NCBI GenBank assembly: GCA_040384585.1
Contig: JAZKJD010000036.1
Coordinates: forward strand, 1-23,063
Length of the DNA: 23,063 nt
Direction of reading: 5' to 3'
Origin: JAZKJD01 sp040384585
GTDB taxonomy: Bacteria > Pseudomonadota > Gammaproteobacteria > Diplorickettsiales > Diplorickettsiaceae
Part shown: piece by piece, positions 13,149-20,330 of the stretch
Layout of the letters: each line of letters begins with the position of its first letter
How positions within the stretch are numbered: position 1 is the first letter of the stretch
Translations under genes and position numbers: made by a program
Notes under the pieces: model-generated
What the model was told of the DNA's origin: nothing
The model's input: only the letters and a program-made list of their open reading frames with translations
Databases searched by the model: none

Positions 13149-14506
13149 ATTAACCACTGATTAATTTGTGCTAAATCATCCGGTTTTAGGGTACCTGCTT
13201 CTTGCTTAAGTGCCAAGCTATCAAGTAAATACGTATATTGGTCTTTAGCAACGTTTCGTTTCGCATCATAAAGGTTTTGCTGTGCCAGTAACACATCGAT
13301 GATAGTGCGAGTTCCTGCTTTGAAGCTTTCTTCAGTACTATCTAGTGATAACTGTGCAGATTCAACCGCTTGGTATTCAGCTTTGATTGTGCTGATATCA
13401 GCCAGTACGTCATTGTATTTTTGTCTAGTGGTTACCATCACTTGACGATAGGTATTATCAAGATTAGCACTAGCCGTCTGAAAATCATATTCTGCTTTTC
13501 GTGTATTGGATGAGATTGCTCCACCTGAAAAAAGCGGAACATCTAGTTGCAAACCTACCACAGCGCTATTTCTATCCGTTGTACCGACATCAATACCATT
13601 ATCTCTTCCATAACTACCGATTAGGTTAAGCGTAGGTAAATGACCCGAAGCTTTCACTTTGATGTTATCGCGCGCAGCTTCCATACCATAGCGGCTTGCC
13701 ATGAGATTAAGGTTGTAGGCAGTTGCAGAATTAATCCATTGTTCGATATTTGTTGGTTGTGGAGGTAATAACGGCAGCTTATTCTTAAACCCGTTTAGAT
13801 CAGAATAAATCTGTCCTGTTAACTGACGTATTCCTTCTTGACTATTGCGTAGCGCATTTTGCGCCGTAATTTCAGCCGCTAGGGATTTATCATAGGCGGC
13901 TTTTGCATCATAAACACTCGTTACGGCATCTAAGCCCACGCGGACTCGTTTTTGTGCCTGATATAATTGTTTGGCATTGGCGGTTTTTTCTGACTGGGCT
14001 AGGCGTAAATTATCTTGGGCAAGTAACACTTGAAAATAGGCATTAGCGACTCGGTAGATAAGTGCTTGTGCTGCTGCTCCCAGCGTTGCATCGGCTTGTT
14101 TGCTGGTATTAGTGGCTTGTTTAACAGCAAGCCAGTCGCCCATATCAAACAAAGGCTGTGTAATAGAAACGCTATATCCGCGGGATGGGAACTGGCTTAC
14201 TCCCAGTGGAGTATCAGGTGGGGCTTGGGTAATATTTTGATAATTAGAAGACAGATTGGCCTGTCCTTTAATAGAAGGCAGTAAAGCCGCTACACTCTGA
14301 GGAAGGGCTTCTCGCATGGATAGACGCGTTGACACGGCAGCTTGATAGACGGTGTCATTTTTCAAAGCGTCTTGATAGACAGCTAGCAAGTTTGCTGCAA
14401 AACAAGGCTGCAGTATCCCTAGAAATAGAATAAACCCCAGTAAACATCCAAAGTAAATGAAGCGACGTGGGCTTTGATTGTAGCCCTTTGATTGTAGAAT
14501 ACACAT
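13136..14506 (-). CDS. tolC: TolC-family outer-membrane efflux channel protein
   Basis: TolC-family proteins form trimeric outer-membrane/periplasmic channels for efflux pumps and type I secretion. The 456-residue protein has a signal segment after a basic start (FIYFGCLLGFILFLGILQPC). It then has the family repeats NLLAVYQDALKNDTVYQAA, SITQPLFDMGDWLAVKQATN, AYFQVLLAQDNLRLAQSE and, in the second half, LQLDVPLFSGGAISSNTRKA and AGTRTIIDVLLAQQNLYDAK. The overall pattern fits TolC rather than a CusC/OprM lipoprotein. The last three codons and TGA stop (13147-13136) lie inside a family 1 element, so the original C terminus was probably replaced. It is divergent from nudF, as tolC is in several gammaproteobacteria. 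Confidence 0.93.
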   Translation of the reverse strand: MCILQSKGYNQSPRRFIYFGCLLGFILFLGILQPCFAANLLAVYQDALKNDTVYQAAVSTRLSMREALPQSVAALLPSIKGQANLSSNYQNITQAPPDTPLGVSQFPSRGYSVSITQPLFDMGDWLAVKQATNTSKQADATLGAAAQALIYRVANAYFQVLLAQDNLRLAQSEKTANAKQLYQAQKRVRVGLDAVTSVYDAKAAYDKSLAAEITAQNALRNSQEGIRQLTGQIYSDLNGFKNKLPLLPPQPTNIEQWINSATAYNLNLMASRYGMEAARDNIKVKASGHLPTLNLIGSYGRDNGIDVGTTDRNSAVVGLQLDVPLFSGGAISSNTRKAEYDFQTASANLDNTYRQVMVTTRQKYNDVLADISTIKAEYQAVESAQLSLDSTEESFKAGTRTIIDVLLAQQNLYDAKRNVAKDQYTYLLDSLALKQEAGTLKPDDLAQINQWLIRVC

Positions 14507-14622
14507 TATTTTTTTTATTAAAAGTGGGGGCTGGTTAAGATTTGCCCAGATACTTGCGGTATTATGCCAGGACTAATAGGCCGCTTGCAAAGTCTTCGTC
14601 TTTTCGAGCACAGGGGATAGAG

Positions 14623-15246
14623 ATGAATCTACATTTTTCAAGAACAGACGTACGAATATTGGAGCAGCAACGGGTTTATCAGGGACACTTTCAGCTTGAT
14701 CGTTTAAAACTACAGTATCGGCTATTTAAGGGTGGCTGGAGTCAACCTCTCTTACGTGAAATTTTTGAGCGTGGTGAGGCAGTAGGAATCTTGTTGTTTG
14801 ATCCAGAACGCAACAAAATCGTTTTAATAGAGCAGTTCCGCGCCGGTATTGTGTTAAAAACAGGTAATCCATGGTTAATTGAAATTGTCGCCGGCATGAT
14901 TGATGGCAATGAAAGTCTTAAGGAGGTGGCAAAACGAGAAACTCAAGAAGAAACGGGTCTCACCTTACATAATTTATCTTTTATTAGTCGACATTGGGTG
15001 AGTCCCGGAGCAAGTACCGAACGAATTACCCTCTATTGTGGCCAAGTCGACTCAAGCCAGGCGCAAGGGTTTCACGGCTTGGCTAATGAAGGCGAGGATA
15101 TTCGCTTACATGTGTTAACGGTGCAAAAGGCCTACTATTTACTAAATACAGGAGAAATTGATAATGCTTCAACCATTATTGCTTTACTATGGTTACAGCA
15201 GCATGAGACAGTCGTTAGAAAAATCTGGTCAAATAAAGCGAGTTAA
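14623..15246 (+). CDS. nudF: ADP-ribose pyrophosphatase (NUDIX hydrolase)
   Basis: NudF hydrolyses ADP-ribose to AMP and ribose 5-phosphate. I start at ATG 14623, preceded by AGGGGATAGAG, giving 207 residues, close to E. coli NudF. The longer frame from 14542 would add 27 residues that resemble nothing in the family. The Nudix box G-x5-E-x7-REx2EE-xGL is complete (GMIDGNESLKEVAKRETQEE). The preceding LIEQFRAG and the following HWVSPGASTERITLYCGQVD are typical of ADP-ribose pyrophosphatases. The gene ends three bases before parE, as part of the known tolC-nudF-parE neighbourhood. Confidence 0.93.
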   Translation: MNLHFSRTDVRILEQQRVYQGHFQLDRLKLQYRLFKGGWSQPLLREIFERGEAVGILLFDPERNKIVLIEQFRAGIVLKTGNPWLIEIVAGMIDGNESLKEVAKRETQEETGLTLHNLSFISRHWVSPGASTERITLYCGQVDSSQAQGFHGLANEGEDIRLHVLTVQKAYYLLNTGEIDNASTIIALLWLQQHETVVRKIWSNKAS

Positions 15247-15249
15247 TTA

Positions 15250-17151
15250 ATGATGAAATCTTCCTCAAAACGCTATACCGCTGAAGCCATCGAAGTCTTA
15301 AGTGGTCTAGACCCGGTTAAACGGCGTCCCGGTATGTATACCGACACGTCTCGTCCCAATCATTTGGCTCAAGAGGTGATTGATAATAGTGTAGACGAGG
15401 CCGTCGCGGGTTATGCGAAACGCATAGACGTTATTCTCTACCCAGATAATTCTCTAGAAGTGTTTGATGATGGCCGAGGAATGCCTGTTGATATTCATCC
15501 GGGAGAAAAAGTCACGGGTGTAGAACTTATTTTGACGCGTTTACATGCGGGCGGCAAATTTAATCATAAAAATTATCGTTATTCAGGCGGTTTACACGGC
15601 GTAGGGGTTTCCGTGGTCAATGCCTTATCACGCCGTTTAATCGTCACGATTAAACGCGATGGTTTTATTTATCAAATGCAATTTGAACAAGGAGACAAAA
15701 AATCACCATTAAAAAAAATAGGACGTGCTGATAATAAAACGGTGACAGGAACTGCATTACGTTTTTGGCCAGATAAACATTATTTTGATTCTGAAAAATT
15801 TTCGTTAAGTCATTTGAAGCATAGTTTGCGTGCTAAAGCGGTTTTGTGCCCAGGATTACATATTAGTTTTAACGATAAACAAAAGCATAAACGAGAAGAA
15901 TGGTTCTATGAAGAAGGGGTAATCAGTTACTTAAAAGAGAGTTTACGCCAGTATGATTATCTGCCTAAAGAGCCGTTTCATGGACATTTCTCAACAGAGA
16001 ATGAAGAAGTCGATTGGGCGCTTTGCTGGCTCTTAGAAAATGGCGAAGGCTTAATGGAAAGCTACGTGAATTTAATTCCCACTATTCAAGGCGGTACCCA
16101 TGTCAATGGTTTACGGTCGGGTTTATTAGAAGCGATGCGCGAGTTTTGTGAATTACGTGATTTATTACCACGTAATCTAAAGTTAGCACCGGAGGATGTA
16201 TGGGAAAGATGTCATTATGTATTATCCGTTAAATTGTTAGAACCTCAATTTTCTGGTCAAACCAAAGAACGTCTAACATCACGCCAATCGGCTAGTTTTG
16301 TTTCAAACGTTATCAAAGATGCATTTAGTTTATGGTTAAATCAACATATAACGGAAGCCGAATCGTTAGCAGAATTAATGATAGCCAACGCGCAAAAGCG
16401 TTTGCGCAGTAGTAAACAAGTTGCGCGTAAAAAAATAATTAGCGGGGCAGTATTACCGGGAAAATTAGCGGATTGTACGCTAACAGATCTGAATCGTACT
16501 GAATTATTTTTAGTCGAAGGCGATTCCGCAGGCGGCTCAGCAAAACAAGCGCGGGATAGGGAATTTCAAGCAATCATGCCATTGCGAGGTAAGATATTAA
16601 ATAGTTGGGAAGTTGCCAGCAATCAAGTGATTAGTTCACAAGAAATCCACGATATCGCTATTGCTATTGGCGTTGATCCAGGTTCTGTTGATTTAGCAGG
16701 ATTGCGCTATGGTAAAATCTGTATATTAGCCGATGCTGATTCGGATGGTTTGCATATCGCCACACTATTATGTGGCTTATTTTTAAAACATTTTAAGCCA
16801 TTAGTGGTAGAGGGACATATCTATATTGCCATGCCACCACTTTATCGTATCGATAGAGGTAAAGAGGTTTATTACGCGCTGGATGATGAAGAAAAACAGA
16901 CTGTTTTGGATCGCTTATCGTTAGAGAAAAGAAAAGGGAAGATTAGTGTGCAACGCTTTAAAGGCTTAGGTGAAATGAATCCACCGCAGTTACGAGAAAC
17001 CACTATGGCCCCAGATACACGACGCCTAGTCCAGCTAACAATAGACGGTGAAAAAGAAACGATTTCTTTGATGGATATGCTCTTAGCTAAAAAGCGCGCG
17101 TCGGATCGAAAAAATTGGTTAGAGAAAAAAGGCAATCGTGCGACAGTATAA
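15250..17151 (+). CDS. parE: DNA topoisomerase IV subunit B
   Basis: ParE supplies the ATPase of topoisomerase IV, which unlinks daughter chromosomes. The 633-residue length matches E. coli ParE (630). The GHKL ATPase domain shows EVIDNSVDEAVAGYA, DDGRGMPVDIHPGEK, LHAGGKFNHKNYRYSGGLHG and the GVGVSVVNALS lid. QGGTHVNGLRSGL follows in the transducer domain. The TOPRIM domain has FLVEGDSAGGSAKQARDREF and the metal-binding DADSDGLHIATLL. GMYTDTSRPNHL near the N terminus and the absence of the extra GyrB insert identify ParE over GyrB. Its partner parC is not in the window. Only three bases separate it from nudF, so translation may be coupled. Confidence 0.97.
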   Translation: MMKSSSKRYTAEAIEVLSGLDPVKRRPGMYTDTSRPNHLAQEVIDNSVDEAVAGYAKRIDVILYPDNSLEVFDDGRGMPVDIHPGEKVTGVELILTRLHAGGKFNHKNYRYSGGLHGVGVSVVNALSRRLIVTIKRDGFIYQMQFEQGDKKSPLKKIGRADNKTVTGTALRFWPDKHYFDSEKFSLSHLKHSLRAKAVLCPGLHISFNDKQKHKREEWFYEEGVISYLKESLRQYDYLPKEPFHGHFSTENEEVDWALCWLLENGEGLMESYVNLIPTIQGGTHVNGLRSGLLEAMREFCELRDLLPRNLKLAPEDVWERCHYVLSVKLLEPQFSGQTKERLTSRQSASFVSNVIKDAFSLWLNQHITEAESLAELMIANAQKRLRSSKQVARKKIISGAVLPGKLADCTLTDLNRTELFLVEGDSAGGSAKQARDREFQAIMPLRGKILNSWEVASNQVISSQEIHDIAIAIGVDPGSVDLAGLRYGKICILADADSDGLHIATLLCGLFLKHFKPLVVEGHIYIAMPPLYRIDRGKEVYYALDDEEKQTVLDRLSLEKRKGKISVQRFKGLGEMNPPQLRETTMAPDTRRLVQLTIDGEKETISLMDMLLAKKRASDRKNWLEKKGNRATV

Positions 17152-17186
17152 GCCTATCACTTATACTACTAGATAAGACTATCTGT

Positions 17187-17376
17187 CAGGAGTTTCGCGC
17201 TTAAAAAGAAAAGCAGGCAGGAAAGCGTTATAAATAGTCATCGTCATTGAGCGCGAAGCGCGTGGCAATCTAAAAAAATCATGCCTGGATGGCCATGCTC
17301 GTTACACTCGCTCACCATGACGGTAATTTTTTTATACTCATTTCCCCTGCTTATAATTCTACGCGCGAAACTCCTG
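17187..17376. repeat. Nested 190-base inverted-repeat element downstream of parE
   Basis: CAGGAGTTTCGCGC (17187-17200) and GCGCGAAACTCCTG (17363-17376) are perfect 14-base terminal arms. Similarity continues inward (AAGCAGG on one side, CCTGCTT on the other). Inside is a second dyad: CGTCATTGAGCGCGAAGCGC against CACTCGCTCACCATGACG. The CGTCATTG.GCG.GAAGCG sequence resembles a short repeat that I recall from several intracellular bacteria. The element occupies about half of the 438-base gap after parE and may also end parE transcription. Confidence 0.82.
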
Positions 17377-17448
17377 TCTGTATAAATTTCTTATCAATGA
17401 CCTAATACAAATAAAAAGAAAAAAGATGAAAATAAAATCAAACAGGAG

Positions 17449-17547
17449 ATGGAGAAGTATCTATCATACGTTTATGATCACTTGGGCGAAGAAACCGTAC
17501 GTCGATGGTTTTCTGTTTATTTACAAGATGAAGATGTAGTGGTATGA
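17449..17547 (+). pseudogene. Short open frame, possible gene remnant
   Basis: A 32-codon frame starting at ATG 17449 encodes MEKYLSYVYDHLGEETVRRW and ends SVYLQDEDVVV. Its composition is protein-like, with amphipathic and charged residues in plausible order. The frame stays open for at least 15 codons upstream through lysine-rich AT-only sequence. There is no proper ribosome site spacing. I do not recognise it. It could be the decayed end of a gene disrupted between parE and the methyltransferase, or chance. Confidence 0.25.
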
Positions 17548-17589
17548 ATTCGACGGCAGCTGTCACTGGTTTTTTTAAGATTTTCAGGG

Positions 17590-18252
17590 TTACTTTTTTC
17601 TAACTAAGGTAAGCCCATCGCTGAGGGGCAACAGACTCATATTAACGCGCTCATCCTTGTATATCATTTGGTTCAAGTGGCGAATCGCTTCCGTTTGTTT
17701 ATCGTGATTTTCAAGATCTGCAACCTGCCCACTCCAAAGAACATTATCGATGAGGATAAGACCTCCCTGCCTGACTAACATTAAAGAACGTTCATAATAA
17801 TTTGTATAATTCTGTTTATCCGCATCGATGAATACAAAATCAAACGTATTCGTTTCTCCTTGTTGAATTAATTGATCCAGGGTTTCTAAGGCAGGTGCCA
17901 GTTTTAGATCAATTTTCTGCAAAACACCTGCTTTCTGCCAAAAACGCTTTGCAATAACACTGGTTTTCTCATTAACATCGCACGCTATTACGTGACCATC
18001 ATCAGGAAGCACTAAGGCAACAGCCAGCGCGCTATAACCAGTATACACGCCTACCTCTAGTGTTTTTTTTGCCCCTATGAGCTCCACTAGAAATACCATA
18101 AACTGCCCCTGCTCCGGGGATATCTGCATGTTATGAGAAGGTAATTTGGCAGTTTCTTCTCGTAGAGATTTTAAAATAGCAGGCTCTCGTAAAGAAACAG
18201 AGAGCATATACTCATAAAGTTTCGGCGTCACGTTCAGTGTTTGATTAGACAT
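17590..18252 (-). CDS. Class I SAM-dependent O-methyltransferase (caffeoyl-CoA OMT-like)
   Basis: This 220-residue protein transfers a methyl group from S-adenosylmethionine to a hydroxyl of an unknown small molecule. SAM-binding motif I is TLEVGVYTGYSALAVALVLP, and the acidic loop VIACDVNEK follows. The metal-coordinating motif DFVFIDADKQNYTNYYERSL and GGLILIDNVLWSGQV are diagnostic of the metal-dependent OMT family 3. FDFVFIDADK provides the catalytic Asp and Lys. No biosynthetic genes adjoin it, so substrate is not deducible. Both flanks are non-coding and repeat-rich, so it is probably monocistronic. Confidence 0.92.
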   Translation of the reverse strand: MSNQTLNVTPKLYEYMLSVSLREPAILKSLREETAKLPSHNMQISPEQGQFMVFLVELIGAKKTLEVGVYTGYSALAVALVLPDDGHVIACDVNEKTSVIAKRFWQKAGVLQKIDLKLAPALETLDQLIQQGETNTFDFVFIDADKQNYTNYYERSLMLVRQGGLILIDNVLWSGQVADLENHDKQTEAIRHLNQMIYKDERVNMSLLPLSDGLTLVRKK

Positions 18253-18320
18253 ATCGTTATTTCAATTTGGATAATTTAGAGATAGAGATACTTTAACATA
18301 AGATTTTGTAATTAGAGCGT

Positions 18321-18454
18321 CTCTGTGCAGTACGAAAATTAAAAAAGAGGTGGGTGACACCGGATGCTAGCTTCTTTTTTGTGGCGCAAGCCAACAAAAA
18401 AAAGCGCATCCCGTGGCAGGAGCCACCTCACCTATTTTTTGTACTGTGCAGAGC
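18321..18454 (+). repeat. Repeat family 2 (fold-back element), copy C
   Basis: The termini CTCTGTGCAGTACGAAAATT and, inverted, CTCTGCACAGTACAAAAAAT form clear terminal inverted repeats. The inner arms GAGGTGGGTGAC / GGAGCCACCTC and the central hairpin TTTTTTGTGGCGCAAGCCAA follow. It matches copies A and B in order and spacing, but with compensating changes in the arms (GAGGTGG/CCACCTC here against GCATGGG/CCC.TGC there). It lies immediately upstream of the tRNA-Glu promoter. Confidence 0.87.
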
Positions 18455-18482
18455 TAGAGCGTTTATGCACATATTTTAAACA

Positions 18483-18511
18483 TTGACATTCGGGCCAAGC
18501 GCAGCCAGAAT
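18483..18511 (+). promoter_or_regulatory. Sigma-70 promoter of tRNA-Glu
   Basis: TTGACA (18483-18488) is a consensus -35 box. A 17-base spacer is followed by CAGAAT (18506-18511), which matches the -10 consensus at four of six positions. The bases after it (AGCGGACC) are GC-rich, as in stringently controlled stable-RNA promoters. The expected start is near 18518, about 14 bases before the tRNA. Confidence 0.75.
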
Positions 18512-18531
18512 AGCGGACCTTATCAAACTAG

Positions 18532-18607
18532 GTCCCCATCGTCTAGTGGCCTAGGACACCGCCCTTTCACGGCGGTAACAGGGGTTCGACTCCCCTTGGG
18601 GACGCCA
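18532..18607 (+). tRNA. tRNA-Glu (anticodon UUC)
   Basis: The 76-base sequence folds as a standard cloverleaf. The acceptor arms GTCCCCA / TGGGGAC pair over seven bases with discriminator G. The anticodon stem CCGCC/GGCGG carries loop CTTTCAC with anticodon TTC (18566-18568). The T arm is AGGGG-TTCGACT-CCCCT. CCA is encoded (18605-18607). It reads GAA and GAG. It is a single tRNA, not part of a visible rRNA operon. Confidence 0.97.
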
Positions 18608-18661
18608 TTTACCTGCACTAAAACAACTTTTTGAGTTTTTAAAAACAAAAGTATTTTCAAT

Positions 18662-18964
18662 ATGAATTTTGGGTTATCTGAAAAATCATATAAAAATTTG
18701 TTACAGGTGTTTCACCACCATCCTGAAATAGAACGTGTTCAAATATTCGGTTCTAGAGCTATGGGTAATTATCAGCCATATTCAGATATTGATCTGGTTT
18801 TATTTGGGAAAGTTGATGATACTTTGCTAGCTAAAATTTATAGCGAACTAGATGAATTGCCACTACCTTATAAATTCGATGTAAAAGTTTACGCTGATAT
18901 TACTTATCTTCCTCTAAAGCAGCATATTGATAATATTTCTAAAGTTATTTATCAAAAAAAATAG
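18662..18964 (+). CDS. Minimal nucleotidyltransferase (MNT) domain protein, orphan
   Basis: The 100-residue protein is a single pol-beta-type nucleotidyltransferase domain. The signature GSRAMGNYQPYSDIDLVLFG (residues 31-50) gives the GS motif and the two catalytic Asp of SDIDL; a third acidic residue is in the strand FDVKVYADI. Such MNT proteins are usually the antitoxin half of HEPN-MNT toxin-antitoxin pairs, where they AMPylate the HEPN RNase. No HEPN gene lies on either side: upstream is tRNA-Glu (54 bases away) and downstream is carbonic anhydrase on the same strand. It is therefore an orphan, either a remnant or acting with a distant partner. Confidence 0.85.
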   Translation: MNFGLSEKSYKNLLQVFHHHPEIERVQIFGSRAMGNYQPYSDIDLVLFGKVDDTLLAKIYSELDELPLPYKFDVKVYADITYLPLKQHIDNISKVIYQKK

Positions 18965-19094
18965 TTCTGAATACCATTTAAGATATAAAAATATCGTTTA
19001 CCATCTTCCATTCGATTAGTTTTAACGCTATGCTTATCAAAGAATTTTTTTCCTAAAAAAATAATACTATAAATTGAATAGATTGGGAGCGCCG

Positions 19095-19709
19095 ATGGAA
19101 AAAACATTTAAAGAAATTCTCGAAGGTTATCGCTTATTTCGAGAAAAATACACCGTTGGCGATAATTCGATTATGAAATACTTATCTGCACATGGTCAAA
19201 AGCCGCAGATTATGTTGGTTTCTTGTTGCGATTCGCGTGTTGATCCTGCTTTAATATTACAATGTGATCCCGGCGATTTATTTGTTGCGCGTAATGTAGC
19301 AAACATTGTCCCTCCCTATGAAAAAGATGAAGCACTTCACGGAACAAGCGCTGCCTTAGAATTTGGCATATGCCTTTTAAACGTCAGGCACCTTATTTTA
19401 TTAGGTCATAGCCAGTGTGCTGGAATTGCTGCTTTATTAAATAGCCAGGATTTATCACAGAATGATTTTATAACAAAATGGGTTTCGTCGATTAAAATAC
19501 CTGAAAAATTAGTAGATAAAGTAAATCAAGATGAATATGCAAAACTGGGATTAACACGTTCTTACGAAAACTGCTTAACATTTCCTTGGATTAAGAAAAA
19601 AATAGAAGAAAAAACATTGATAATTCATCGATGGTTTTTTGATATTCAAAAGGGTCAAATTTTTACCTATTCTGATATTTATGGTGTATACCAAGCATTA
19701 GATATTTAA
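19095..19709 (+). CDS. Beta-class carbonic anhydrase
   Basis: This enzyme interconverts carbon dioxide and bicarbonate, with zinc bound by Cys44, His105 and Cys108 (SCCDSRVDP; LLGHSQCAG). The Asp46-Arg48 dyad is intact. ARNVANIVPPYE and HGTSAALEFGICLLNVRHLI are typical of bacterial beta-CAs. I start at ATG 19095 (204 residues), preceded by GGGAGCG. The longer frame begins with TTG at 19074. Its stop overlaps the rnfB stop by four bases, so the two genes converge with no room for a terminator. Confidence 0.95.
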   Translation: MEKTFKEILEGYRLFREKYTVGDNSIMKYLSAHGQKPQIMLVSCCDSRVDPALILQCDPGDLFVARNVANIVPPYEKDEALHGTSAALEFGICLLNVRHLILLGHSQCAGIAALLNSQDLSQNDFITKWVSSIKIPEKLVDKVNQDEYAKLGLTRSYENCLTFPWIKKKIEEKTLIIHRWFFDIQKGQIFTYSDIYGVYQALDI

Positions 19710-20305
19710 GAATAAATTTTTTTAGAAATGATTTCTTTCTTTGTTTTAGCACGAGCAACAGCAGCTTCGATATAAGCACACTGATCACTCAATTCCTCAT
19801 TTTTTTTTCTTTCTTTTATTTGATATTTAACTTTATCCAGTCTCTTTTCTCTAGCATAAAAACGTTGACGTGCTTTTTGTGGCTGATATACAGGAACTTC
19901 CAATGCGATCATATCAATACAATCTACCGGACAAGGTGAAACACAAAGTCCACAGCCAGTACATTCTTGTATTAAGACTGTATGGCATTGTTTTGCAGCG
20001 CCTAAAATAGCATCGACGGGGCACGCTTGGATGCATTTGGTACAAGCAATGCACTCTGCTTCGCGTATATAAGCCGCCATTGGCGGTCTTTCTTGTTTTT
20101 TCATTTCTTCTAGAAAAGGCTGCACATCTTTTTCTAAAAGTTTGGCTAATGCTTTTAATGTTTTAACCCCACCTGGTGGGCAACGATTAATCGCTTCATC
20201 TTTTTCGGCTATCGCTTCGGCATAAGGCAAACAACCAGAATAACTGCATTGACCACATTGTGTTTGCGGTAACAACGTATCGATTTGTTCGATAAGTTTT
20301 TTCAT
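19706..20305 (-). CDS. rnfB: RnfB-like ferredoxin-type electron transport protein
   Basis: The 199-residue protein has the RnfB Fe-S domain with C17-x2-C20-x4-C25 and C42 (QCGQCSYSGCLPYAEAIA). Two 4Fe-4S ferredoxin motifs follow: C85, C88, C91, C95 (ECIACTKCIQACPVD) and C115, C118, C121, C125 (ECTGCGLCVSPCPVD). It lacks the N-terminal membrane helix of RnfB/RsxB and has a lysine-rich C-terminal tail instead. No rnfA, C, D, G or E genes are here, so it is probably a solitary soluble electron carrier. It lies 25 bases after metG. The mrp-metG-rnfB neighbourhood is conserved in Pseudomonas and Legionellales. Confidence 0.9.
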   Translation of the reverse strand: MKKLIEQIDTLLPQTQCGQCSYSGCLPYAEAIAEKDEAINRCPPGGVKTLKALAKLLEKDVQPFLEEMKKQERPPMAAYIREAECIACTKCIQACPVDAILGAAKQCHTVLIQECTGCGLCVSPCPVDCIDMIALEVPVYQPQKARQRFYAREKRLDKVKYQIKERKKNEELSDQCAYIEAAVARAKTKKEIISKKIYS

Positions 20306-20330
20306 TTTGCTTTGAGCATAGAATGCCAGG

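Noticed and set aside
14542..14622. 27-codon N-terminal extension of nudF
   Set aside because: A strong ribosome site precedes the ATG at 14623, and the extension does not resemble the family.
16872..17135. 87-codon minus-strand frame
   Set aside because: It is a shadow antisense to the parE C terminus.
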